Positions 1 through 5,817 are shown, numbered from the stretch's first letter. The stretch: DNA of 5,925 bases from Phycisphaerae bacterium (GCA_026647385.1 JAPKGY010000227.1:1-5925), one strand, 5' to 3'. Notes: generated by a model from the letters alone, not told the origin. Translations and numbers: made by a program.

Positions 1-1
1 C

Positions 2-178
2 CTGCCCGTGGCGGTCGGTTCGGGTGTGACGCCGTCGAATCTGGCGGACTTCTGGGAGCCGGCGGACGTGTTCATCGTGGGCTCGTTCGGCAAACGCGAC
101 GGCCTGTGGAGCGAACCGATCGACCCGGACCGCCTCGCGGCACTGATGCGAACGGTCGAGGAATTGCGGGGGATGTAG
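2..178 (+). CDS. BtpA-family TIM-barrel protein, C-terminal fragment (5' end outside window)
   Basis: The frame starting at base 2 is open from the window edge to a TAG at 176-178 and gives 58 residues. They contain the stretch VGSGVTPSN, then ADVFIVGSFGKRDG, then a PIDPDR segment before a terminal helix. This is how BtpA/SgcQ-family proteins end: a phosphate-binding-like GSGVT loop, an IVG strand, and a 'K.DG...P.D..R' tail. The family is a TIM barrel. Cyanobacterial BtpA is needed for photosystem I accumulation and E. coli SgcQ belongs to a sugar-related cluster, but the reaction of most members is unknown, so no substrate is assigned. The stop lies five bases before the start of the carbonic anhydrase-like gene, which suggests co-transcription. 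The N-terminal three quarters or so is missing only because of the window edge. Confidence 0.75.
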   Translation: MPVAVGSGVTPSNLADFWEPADVFIVGSFGKRDGLWSEPIDPDRLAALMRTVEELRGM

Positions 179-183
179 TGGTT

Positions 184-702
184 ATGTCGATCATGCGGCG
201 AGTCGGGGAGGCTTTTGTTTCGGCGTCGGCCGTCGTCGTTGGCGACGTGACGCTGGGCCGGGATTGCAGCGTGTGGCCCTTCGCGTGCATCCGAGGCGAC
301 GTGGCCCCCGTTCGGGTCGGGGCTCGCGTGAACGTGCAGGATGGGGCCGTGCTGCACTGTGCCCACGACGCGCCGCTGGAGATCGCCGACGACGTGATGA
401 TCGCCCACCGGGCGGTCGTTCATTGCAGCCGGGTGGGCTCGTTCACGCTGATCGGCACGGGGGCGATCGTACTCGACGGCTGCCAGGTCGGCGACAATTG
501 CCTGGTGGCGGCCGGCACGCTCGTCCCGCCGCGAACAATCGTGCCGCCCGGTTCGATGGTGATGGGATCGCCGGCCAGGATCGTCCGCCCGATCCGCGAC
601 AGCGAGCGCGCCTACATCCGCAGGGGAATCGAGTACTACCTCGACCTCGCCCGCCGGCACGTGGCCGGAGAATATCCGCCATACGAGGCCGATGTATTAT
701 AG
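184..702 (+). CDS. gamma-class carbonic anhydrase-like hexapeptide-repeat protein
   Basis: This 172-residue protein is a left-handed beta-helix of the gamma carbonic anhydrase/YrdA/CaiE-like group. The family is cytoplasmic, trimeric and binds Zn or Fe; proven members hydrate CO2 to bicarbonate, but many relatives have no shown activity. The catalytic set is present in order and spacing: Arg37 and Asp39 (IRGD), Gln52 (NVQDG), and three metal-ligand histidines at His58 (VLHC), His75 (IAHR) and His80 (VVHC). The 17-residue gap between the first two histidines means the long acidic loop of Methanosarcina Cam is absent, as in YrdA- or CamH-like forms. Imperfect hexapeptide turns run from about residue 12 to 135, followed by a C-terminal helix (about 139-165). 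I chose ATG 184 because it follows the BtpA stop at once and has GGGGA about 10 bases upstream. The longer frame from 106 would add basic, non-conserved residues inside the BtpA gene; ATG 193 is an alternative. Confidence 0.85.
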   Translation: MSIMRRVGEAFVSASAVVVGDVTLGRDCSVWPFACIRGDVAPVRVGARVNVQDGAVLHCAHDAPLEIADDVMIAHRAVVHCSRVGSFTLIGTGAIVLDGCQVGDNCLVAAGTLVPPRTIVPPGSMVMGSPARIVRPIRDSERAYIRRGIEYYLDLARRHVAGEYPPYEADVL

Positions 703-856
703 ATGTCATTCCTGCCGAGATTCTCCTTTTGCCCTGACGAGAGGGAATGAAACTCCGATGGCTTTCACGGTGTAGTTGTCTGTAGGGGCTGGCATTCGCG
801 AGGCGTTGGGGAGGCAAACCATGCCTGGCGGAATCGTGAACAGTATAAAGAGTCCT

Positions 857-863
857 AAGGAGG
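857..863 (+). promoter_or_regulatory. strong Shine-Dalgarno sequence before the lnt remnant
   Basis: AAGGAGG is a perfect match to the 16S anti-Shine-Dalgarno and is the best such site in the window. It ends only two bases before ATG 866, closer than the usual 5-9 bases. An A/T-rich TATAAA lies at 844-849 but has no convincing -35 partner. The site supports this being the authentic 5' end of a once-functional gene. Confidence 0.6.
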
Positions 864-865
864 TT

Positions 866-1156
866 ATGGTCGTTCGGAGGGCGGAATCGCACGGCCTCGC
901 TTCCTCGCGGGATGGGGCAACGCCCAATGAGAATAGCGTTTCGTGTTGGGTTGCAGGTGGGGCTGCTCTGGCGTCCGGCCTGTTGATGGCCTTCGCCTTC
1001 AAGGCCGAACCTCTTCATTATCTGGCCTGGATTGCGCCGGTTCCGTTCCTTTGCGTGTTGCCCGGAGTGTCGGCCGATCGAGTCTGGCTGATCGGTTCGC
1101 TATTGGGCTTGGTGTTCTATCGGCTGGGTGCGGATTGGCTTATTGCGATCGCGGCG
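866..1156 (+). pseudogene. lnt: apolipoprotein N-acyltransferase (Lnt), N-terminal remnant, 3' part lost
   Basis: From ATG 866 the frame gives a polar leader (about 28 residues) and then hydrophobic sequence with the Lnt N-terminal pattern: a first membrane segment with SGLLMAFAFKAEPLHYLAW, then IAPVPFL, then a short polar loop and a second segment with LIGSLLGLVFYRLGADWL. Intact Lnt is a roughly 500-residue inner-membrane enzyme that adds the third acyl chain to lipoproteins, with several membrane helices and a nitrilase domain carrying a Glu-Lys-Cys triad. Only about 95 residues are here, with no nitrilase domain. Resemblance ends near 1140-1156, where the convergent isomerase gene ends (its stop is at 1157-1159). 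The frame stays open to 2017, but only as antisense of that gene. A hand count gives roughly two thirds G or C at third positions, lower than in neighbouring genes. The 703-865 stretch before it holds no gene I recognise. The 3' boundary is approximate; the family call rests on a short stretch. Confidence 0.6.
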
Positions 1157-2092
1157 TCACGCGGGGTTTGTGGCGGTTGCGGGTGTATGGACGAGGTGTT
1201 CGACGAAGAGGCGTGCTTTGCGGGCGTTTTCCTGGATTTCGGTGAGGTGGCCCGGGGCGATGGTCTCGACCATGAGCGGGCCTTGGGTGAAGCCGCCTTT
1301 CTTCAGTTGGGCGAGGACGGCGGGGAAATCGACCTGGCCGTCGCCGGGGTTGACGAACACGTTCTGGGGATGCTTGTAGTCCTTGATGCACCATCCGGTG
1401 ACGAGGCCGGCCACCGAGGGGGCGTCGGCTGCGGGGTCGACTTTGCCGTCGGAGTAGTAGTAGATGTTGCCCGCGTCGTACCACAGGCGGAAGTTGCGGT
1501 GGTTGACCTTCTCGATCGCCTTGCGGCATTGCGGGCCGTCGGCGTTGAGCCCGCCGTGCGGTTTGAGCACGAGCATGACGTGTCTGTCGGCCGCGAAGTC
1601 GCAACACTCGGCGACCGTCCTGTAATAGGCGTCGTAGAGGTCGGTCTTGGCGATGCCGCCGAGCATCAGCGATTGGGATCCGACGGCCGAGGCGTGTTTG
1701 ATGAGGTGTCGCAGCGCGTCGATGCCCGCCCGCGGCGAATCAGCCACGGGGATCTCGCCGCCGTACACGGTGATGACCCGCAACTGGTTGCGATCGAGTT
1801 GGTCGCGGACCTTGGCGATTTCGAGGGACGTACTCCGCGGATGAATCACCCGGCCACTCGGCGTGTGGGCGGTCATCAGGCCGACGTAGCGGTAGCCCGC
1901 CTGGGCGATGGCCTCGAGCGCGACGGGATAATCGTATTTGTCCCACGGACGGGTGGAGCAGCCGATCCGCCAGCGGTCGGCCGGTTGGCTGACGGCCGCG
2001 ACTGCGAACGCTCGTGATCCGAGGATCGCGAATGCGCCGGCTCCGGCGGCGTGTTGCAGAAACGTTCGGCGTGACGTGGTTGTGGCGGTCAT
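1157..2092 (-). CDS. Tat-exported sugar phosphate isomerase/epimerase (xylose isomerase-like TIM barrel)
   Basis: This complete 311-residue protein starts at an ATG (2092-2090) with GAGGA four bases upstream and ends in TGA at 1159-1157. Residues 1-33 are a twin-arginine signal: SRRTFLQ with Arg8-Arg9, an Ala/Gly-rich hydrophobic core, then AFAVAA as a likely cleavage region, so the folded enzyme probably acts in the periplasm. The rest is an AP-endonuclease-2/xylose isomerase-like TIM barrel. Visible landmarks are the first strand IGCSTRPW (43-50), EAIAQAGYRYVGL (60-72), LVLKPHGG (174-181) with His179, YDAGN (205-209), IKDY (236-239), PGDGQVDF (249-256) and Glu276. These resemble the metal- and sugar-binding positions of the fold, although a lysine (177) sits where many relatives have the first metal-binding Glu. 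The substrate cannot be read from sequence; sugars, inositols or their derivatives are typical. It lies 61 bases downstream of the VKOR-DsbA gene on the same strand and converges on the lnt remnant. Confidence 0.85.
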   Translation of the reverse strand: MTATTTSRRTFLQHAAGAGAFAILGSRAFAVAAVSQPADRWRIGCSTRPWDKYDYPVALEAIAQAGYRYVGLMTAHTPSGRVIHPRSTSLEIAKVRDQLDRNQLRVITVYGGEIPVADSPRAGIDALRHLIKHASAVGSQSLMLGGIAKTDLYDAYYRTVAECCDFAADRHVMLVLKPHGGLNADGPQCRKAIEKVNHRNFRLWYDAGNIYYYSDGKVDPAADAPSVAGLVTGWCIKDYKHPQNVFVNPGDGQVDFPAVLAQLKKGGFTQGPLMVETIAPGHLTEIQENARKARLFVEHLVHTPATATNPA

Positions 2093-2153
2093 GGCATCCT
2101 CGCCGGGCGAAGCCCGCGGCTTTGGCCCCCGTGTCAGGCCGGGTCGATTTCGC

Positions 2154-3662
2154 TTACGGTCCCATCGGTGCGGTGGTGGTTTGCCGAGGCTCGTTCACGC
2201 CGCCGGGCGGCGGTGGAGCGGGTTTTCGGAGCGCCTCGACCCAGGCTTTGTGATGCCGCCATGTTCGCATGATGCGGTTGTCGAGGATCAGCGTCGGCGT
2301 GCCGCTGACCTTATAGTCTTCCAGCTTGTGAGCCGGGACGTAGCCCTTGCCGAGCTGCTGGGCTTCCTCGATATGCGCGCGAATGCGATTCAGGGCCTGC
2401 TCGCTGTCCATGGCCTGGGCAAACGCGTCCCCGTCGAAGCCGGCCTTCACCGCTTCCTTGACGAACCACTCCTTCTTGGCTCCCTTCATTTCTGCCCGGC
2501 GTGCGCCCAGCCAATCGTGCATCCTCCAGAAACCGCGGCTGCCGTCCAGGATCAGCCCCGCCTCCATCGCCTGGGCGCCGAGGCAGGCCTGCGGGTGCAG
2601 ATTGTGTGTGGCGTAGGGGTTGCAGTCCGGACAGAGCGGGTAATGCTTGTAGATGATCTTGACCGCCCCGAACTGAAGCGACGCGGGAATGATGTATCGT
2701 TCGAGCCGCTCGTCGAGCTGGCCGCACGCGGGGCACTGGATGTCGCTGAACAGCACGAGGGTGTGGGCGGCGTCGGGCGGCCCGCGGAAGGGCTCGCCGT
2801 CGGTCACGACCGGTATCGCCGGCTCGTACACCCAGGACATGTAAGCGATCTGCCACACGTCGTCGTAGCGCCGGAACTGTTTTTTGTAGAAGTCGCTGTA
2901 GGACTTATAGGTGTCGATCTGTTTCTGGCATTCGGACCCCGACAGACTCTTGATGCGGGCTATGTTGGCCAGATTCAGCCAGAGAACGTGCTGCCCGGCC
3001 GTCGCCAGGAAGAACGCCACCAGCATGGCGAAGACCGCGCGGAAGGTCGGCCAGGGCTTCGGGATGTGAATCTGAGGCGGCGCTTCCCCGAGATCCATGG
3101 GTAAGCGATCGATCGCCCGCGGGGATCGCGGCCAAAGGAGCAGGGTGCCGACGAAGATCAACAGACTTGCGACGTGGGCGGCCAGACAATACGGGCACCA
3201 GACATCGAGCTGCGTCCACATCACGACATCGAGAAACGCGCTCGCACCCAGGCCGGCGGCCGTGACCATCAGATACAGGAAATACACGAAGAACCGCGAG
3301 CGGGTCGCGTAACCGATGAGCACCATCCAGCAGAGCACGAAGATGAAATAGACCAACCCGAGTTCCGCCGTCGACACGCTCGGCCTGCCCGGCGGCGTAC
3401 CGAAGGGAAAACGGCCCCATGGACTCTCGTTGACCTTCTCGCAGTCCGAATGCGCAAAGGTGGTACAAAGCTCGTCCAGGAAGCCGGCATCCTCCGGAGC
3501 GGTGGTCGGAGTGTCCTGGGCCTGCGTTGTGGCGGGCTGCGTGGTCGGCGTCGGCGATCGAGTCGCATGACGATAAGCCAGATATGAACTGGCGAACGTA
3601 CCCGCGCACGCGGCCAAAAACGTCACAATCCAAATGACGACCCGGAGAAAAGGCGATCTCAC
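2154..3662 (-). CDS. VKOR-DsbA fusion: membrane vitamin K epoxide reductase domain plus periplasmic thioredoxin-like domain
   Basis: From GTG 3662 the product is 502 residues. A membrane helix (about 8-30) is followed by a Pro/Thr/Gln-rich linker and the VKOR domain. Its loop cysteines are Cys66 and Cys74, then Ser80 and Trp82 with spacing like human VKORC1 (C43, C51, S57, W59), and the quinone-side CPYC is 156-159. Further helices lie at about 103-119, 124-146, 160-178 and 208-229. Five helices place both the cysteine loop and the C-terminal domain in the periplasm. A DsbA-like domain (about 297-480) has CPAC at 310-313 after FSDIQ and the cis-proline motif GTPT at 454-457. Such fusions make disulfides in exported proteins and pass electrons to quinone, replacing DsbB plus DsbA. 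Extra cysteines at 344, 347 and 360 accompany the DsbA core, and the tail is Pro-rich. In-frame upstream starts (ATG 3725, TTG 3785) only add a basic, non-conserved leader. The isomerase gene follows 61 bases downstream. Confidence 0.9.
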   Translation of the reverse strand: MRSPFLRVVIWIVTFLAACAGTFASSYLAYRHATRSPTPTTQPATTQAQDTPTTAPEDAGFLDELCTTFAHSDCEKVNESPWGRFPFGTPPGRPSVSTAELGLVYFIFVLCWMVLIGYATRSRFFVYFLYLMVTAAGLGASAFLDVVMWTQLDVWCPYCLAAHVASLLIFVGTLLLWPRSPRAIDRLPMDLGEAPPQIHIPKPWPTFRAVFAMLVAFFLATAGQHVLWLNLANIARIKSLSGSECQKQIDTYKSYSDFYKKQFRRYDDVWQIAYMSWVYEPAIPVVTDGEPFRGPPDAAHTLVLFSDIQCPACGQLDERLERYIIPASLQFGAVKIIYKHYPLCPDCNPYATHNLHPQACLGAQAMEAGLILDGSRGFWRMHDWLGARRAEMKGAKKEWFVKEAVKAGFDGDAFAQAMDSEQALNRIRAHIEEAQQLGKGYVPAHKLEDYKVSGTPTLILDNRIMRTWRHHKAWVEALRKPAPPPPGGVNEPRQTTTAPMGP

Positions 3663-3669
3663 GACTGAT

Positions 3670-3674
3670 CTCCC
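3670..3674 (-). promoter_or_regulatory. Shine-Dalgarno site deciding the GTG start of the VKOR-DsbA gene
   Basis: Read on the minus strand this is GGGAG, seven bases before GTG 3662-3660. That is ideal spacing, and the GTG is followed at once by a short basic segment and a membrane helix, as expected for the N-terminus of an inner-membrane protein. ATG 3725 has a G-rich stretch in front of it but much closer, and would add 21 unpromising residues. Confidence 0.55.
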
Positions 3675-3682
3675 GTTCGTGT

Positions 3683-3692
3683 CACGCGCGTG
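3683..3692. repeat. 10-base perfect palindrome in the divergent intergenic region
   Basis: CACGCGCGTG reads the same on both strands and sits about 21 bases upstream of the VKOR-DsbA GTG start. A second small inverted repeat, GGGCGG-GACAT-CCGCCC, lies at 3715-3731 between the two divergent genes. Either could be an operator half-site or a 5'-leader hairpin. GC-rich palindromes of this size also occur by chance in such DNA, so no function is claimed. Confidence 0.25.
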
Positions 3693-3749
3693 TGCCCATC
3701 GCGCGCCGCTCGGCGGGCGGGACATCCGCCCCCCAACGCAGCCCTTTAT

Positions 3750-3778
3750 TTGCAGCCGGCCGGACGACGGGCTACACT
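3750..3778 (+). promoter_or_regulatory. possible promoter for purQ giving a leaderless mRNA
   Basis: TTGCAG (3750-3755) and TACACT (3773-3778) are separated by 17 bases, in an A/T-containing patch of otherwise very GC-rich DNA. The -10-like element fits TANNNT, but the -35 match is weak (three of six). Transcription would start around 3784-3788, which is at the purQ ATG (3788). No Shine-Dalgarno precedes that ATG, which fits a leaderless transcript. Confidence 0.35.
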
Positions 3779-3787
3779 CTCGCAACC

Positions 3788-4573
3788 ATGAGCAAGCCGA
3801 AAGCCATGATCGTTCGTACCGCCGGCACCAACTGCGACGAGGAAACCGCCCATGCCTGGGAACTGGCCGGTGCGGAACCCTGCCGCGTACACGTCCGCGA
3901 GCTGGCCGACCATCCCGACCGGCTTCGCGAAGTGCGGATTCTAACCATTCCCGGCGGCTTCAGCTACGGAGACGACATCTCCGCCGGGAAGATCCTTGCC
4001 TGCCAGTTGATCCATCACCTGTCCGACGAGCTGCGCGAGTTCGTCTCAGCCGGCAAGCTTGTGCTGGGTATCTGCAATGGTTTCCAGGTGCTGGTCAAAG
4101 CCGGGTTGCTCCCCGGCGGCGGGCCGAACGACCCGATCGGGCCGCAAACCGTGACCTTGACCCAGAACGATTCGGCCAGATACGAGGACCGATGGGTGTA
4201 CTTGAAATCCGGGACGCGGGCGAGCGCTTTTCTGCCGCCGGATGTCATCCTCGAAATGCCCGTCGCCCACGGCGAAGGTAAGCTCGTGCCCGCTGACGAG
4301 CGGGAACTGCAAAGGCTGGCGACGGCTGGGCACATCGCCCTGACCTACTGCGACGCGGAGGGCAGGCGGGGGCCGTACCCGGTCAACCCGAACGGCAGCC
4401 GCATGGACATCGCCGGGCTCACCGACGCGACCGGACGCATCCTCGGACTCATGCCGCATCCCGAAAGGCATATGTTCCCGCATCAGCACCCGGAATGGAC
4501 GCGGCGTCGTCGTGAGAATGCCGATGGACGGGTTATATTCGAGGCGGCCGTCAAGGCGGCGAGGTCGCTTTGA
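3788..4573 (+). CDS. purQ: phosphoribosylformylglycinamidine synthase, glutaminase subunit PurQ
   Basis: This 261-residue class I glutamine amidotransferase is the subunit of FGAM synthase that hydrolyses glutamine and supplies ammonia to PurL, in the fourth step of IMP synthesis in the cytoplasm. The N-terminus has the PurQ pattern RTAGTNCDEETAHAWE (10-25), then IPGGFSYGDDISAGK (54-68). The nucleophile elbow GICNGFQVL (94-102) places the catalytic Cys at 96. MPHPERH (222-228) gives His224 and Glu226 of the triad. Other PurQ landmarks are MPVAHGEGK (157-165) and YPVNPNGS (197-204) before IAGL. It is longer than the ~225-residue Bacillus PurQ, as in several long-form bacterial PurQs. ATG 3788 is chosen because conserved sequence starts at once; the frame extends to 3692, but that part overlaps the putative promoter and is not PurQ-like. 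No Shine-Dalgarno is visible. purL and purS are not in the window. Confidence 0.95.
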   Translation: MSKPKAMIVRTAGTNCDEETAHAWELAGAEPCRVHVRELADHPDRLREVRILTIPGGFSYGDDISAGKILACQLIHHLSDELREFVSAGKLVLGICNGFQVLVKAGLLPGGGPNDPIGPQTVTLTQNDSARYEDRWVYLKSGTRASAFLPPDVILEMPVAHGEGKLVPADERELQRLATAGHIALTYCDAEGRRGPYPVNPNGSRMDIAGLTDATGRILGLMPHPERHMFPHQHPEWTRRRRENADGRVIFEAAVKAARSL

Positions 4574-4582
4574 GCGGGCGAT

Positions 4583-4603
4583 CCTCCCGGCGCAGCCGGG
4601 CGG
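4583..4603. repeat. GC-rich stem-loop between purQ and the aminotransferase gene
   Basis: CCCGGC (4586-4591) and GCCGGG (4595-4600) form a perfect six-base stem around GCA. Two more pairs (4583-4584 with 4602-4603) follow beyond a T-C mismatch. No T-run follows on the plus strand, so a classical intrinsic terminator is unlikely. It may shape an intercistronic transcript or weakly attenuate downstream expression. Confidence 0.35.
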
Positions 4604-4636
4604 TCCGGCGTCAGCTCGGCACGAAGACCGTGAAAC

Positions 4637-5800
4637 ATGACCGCGATCTATGAAAGTGAGTACGAGGAAACATTCGCCGGATTCATCGGCGTACGGCACG
4701 CCTTTTCGTTCTGGAAAGGGCGCGTCGCCCTGTACGCCATCTTGAAGGCTCTGGGGATCGGAGAGGGCGACGAGATCATCCTTCCCGGGTACACGTGCGT
4801 CATGAACGTGAACCCGATCATGTACTTGAAAGCCAAGCCGGTCTATGTCGACATCGACCCGATCACCTACAACCTCGACGCCCGGCTCGTCGAACGAAGC
4901 ATCACCCCGAAAACGCGGGCGATCATCGCCCAGCATACCTACGGGTACGCTGCCCCGATCGAGGCGATCCTGGAGATCGCGTCGCGCCACCAGGTGAAGG
5001 TGATCGAGGACTGCTGCCTGGCGCTGGGGTCCCAATACAAAGGCAGGATGCTCGGTACGTTCGGGATCGCCGCCTATTTCTCGTCGCAGTGGAACAAGCC
5101 GTACACCACGGGCATCGGCGGGCTGGCGGTTACCTCGGACGACGCCCTGGCGGAGGCCATCCGCGAGCGGATCGAACGCGACCTGTACAAACCCACCTTC
5201 AAGGAAACCACGATGCTGCGGGCGCAGTTGGCGGTGTATCGCGCGTTCGTCTACCCGCGCACGACCGCCCTGATCACGAACGTGTTCCGGTGGCTGACCC
5301 ACAAAGGCCTGGTCGTCGGATCGTCGGACATGTCCGAGTTCGCGCCGACGATGGCCCCGGACTTCTTCAAGGGAATGAGCCCTCTGCAGCAACGCGCAGG
5401 CCTGCGCCAGATCGCCAGACTCGAACGCGGGATAGGACATCGACGCGAAATGGCCGCCACGTACACGGAGTTACTCGAAGCCAGAGGCTGGCCGAGCCCC
5501 TCCCTGCCGGAGGAGCAGGATCCCGTGCTCGTGCGCTACCCGGTGCGCGTGGCCGACAAAGCCAAAGCTCTGGCGACCGCCGCCTCGCACTACGTCGAAC
5601 TGGGCAGTTGGTTCGAGTGTCCGCTGCACCCCATCGAAACGCCGCTGCGCGCGTATGGCTACCAGGAGGGTATGTGCCCGGTCGCGGAGCGCGCCTGCCG
5701 CGAGGTCGTGAACCTGCCCACGCACCCCCGTGCCGACCGGACAACGGCCGAGCGGACCGTCCGATTCATCGCCGGCATCGGACCGGCAGCGGTGTCGTAG
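4637..5800 (+). CDS. DegT/DnrJ/EryC1/StrS-family PLP-dependent aminotransferase
   Basis: This 387-residue fold-type I PLP enzyme belongs to the family that usually transfers amino groups to keto-sugars in nucleotide-sugar, O-antigen or antibiotic pathways. The order of motifs fits: GRVALYAILKALGIGEGDEI (28-47) then LPGYTC (49-54), PVYVDIDP (68-75), AQHTYG (98-103), VIEDCCLALGSQYKGR (122-137) with Asp125 for the pyridine nitrogen, and SSQWNKPYTTGIGG (149-162) with Lys154 as the likely PLP lysine. The C-terminal part has YPVRV and ends with the 'N-LP-THPR' segment typical of the family. Two spellings are unusual: DCCLA where most members have D-A-A-Q/H-A, and TGIGG where most have GEGG, so the substrate may not be a standard keto-sugar. 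A TGA lies in frame just upstream (4631-4633), so ATG 4637 is the earliest start; its Shine-Dalgarno is poor. It follows purQ by 63 bases. Confidence 0.88.
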   Translation: MTAIYESEYEETFAGFIGVRHAFSFWKGRVALYAILKALGIGEGDEIILPGYTCVMNVNPIMYLKAKPVYVDIDPITYNLDARLVERSITPKTRAIIAQHTYGYAAPIEAILEIASRHQVKVIEDCCLALGSQYKGRMLGTFGIAAYFSSQWNKPYTTGIGGLAVTSDDALAEAIRERIERDLYKPTFKETTMLRAQLAVYRAFVYPRTTALITNVFRWLTHKGLVVGSSDMSEFAPTMAPDFFKGMSPLQQRAGLRQIARLERGIGHRREMAATYTELLEARGWPSPSLPEEQDPVLVRYPVRVADKAKALATAASHYVELGSWFECPLHPIETPLRAYGYQEGMCPVAERACREVVNLPTHPRADRTTAERTVRFIAGIGPAAVS

Positions 5801-5817
5801 ATCGCTAGACCGCAAAT

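Noticed and set aside
106..183. Upstream extension of the carbonic anhydrase-like frame
   Set aside because: The 26 extra residues are Pro/Arg/Gly-rich, overlap the BtpA C-terminus in another frame and do not resemble family N-termini.
695..700. TATTAT resembling a -10 element at the end of the carbonic anhydrase-like gene
   Set aside because: No -35 hexamer at suitable distance and 165 bases from the next start; likely chance in an A/T pocket.
264..737. 157-residue plus-strand ORF inside the carbonic anhydrase-like gene
   Set aside because: Arg-rich, low-complexity frame shadow of a well-supported gene in GC-rich DNA.
706..1002. 98-residue minus-strand ORF opposite the lnt leader
   Set aside because: No recognisable domain; it mirrors the open lnt frame and has no clear ribosome binding site.
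2101..2119. Small hairpin (CGGGC-TTC-GCCCG on the minus strand) between VKOR-DsbA and the isomerase gene
   Set aside because: Only five pairs, no T-run and mismatches beyond; not enough to call a terminator, and it sits just before the isomerase Shine-Dalgarno.
1938..3104. 388-residue plus-strand ORF across the minus-strand isomerase and VKOR-DsbA genes
   Set aside because: Antisense to two conserved proteins, with Arg/Val/Gly-rich composition typical of GC-rich shadow frames.
4046..5440. 464-residue minus-strand ORF opposite purQ and the aminotransferase
   Set aside because: Spans two unrelated conserved plus-strand genes and their gap; composition is shadow-like and no domain is visible.
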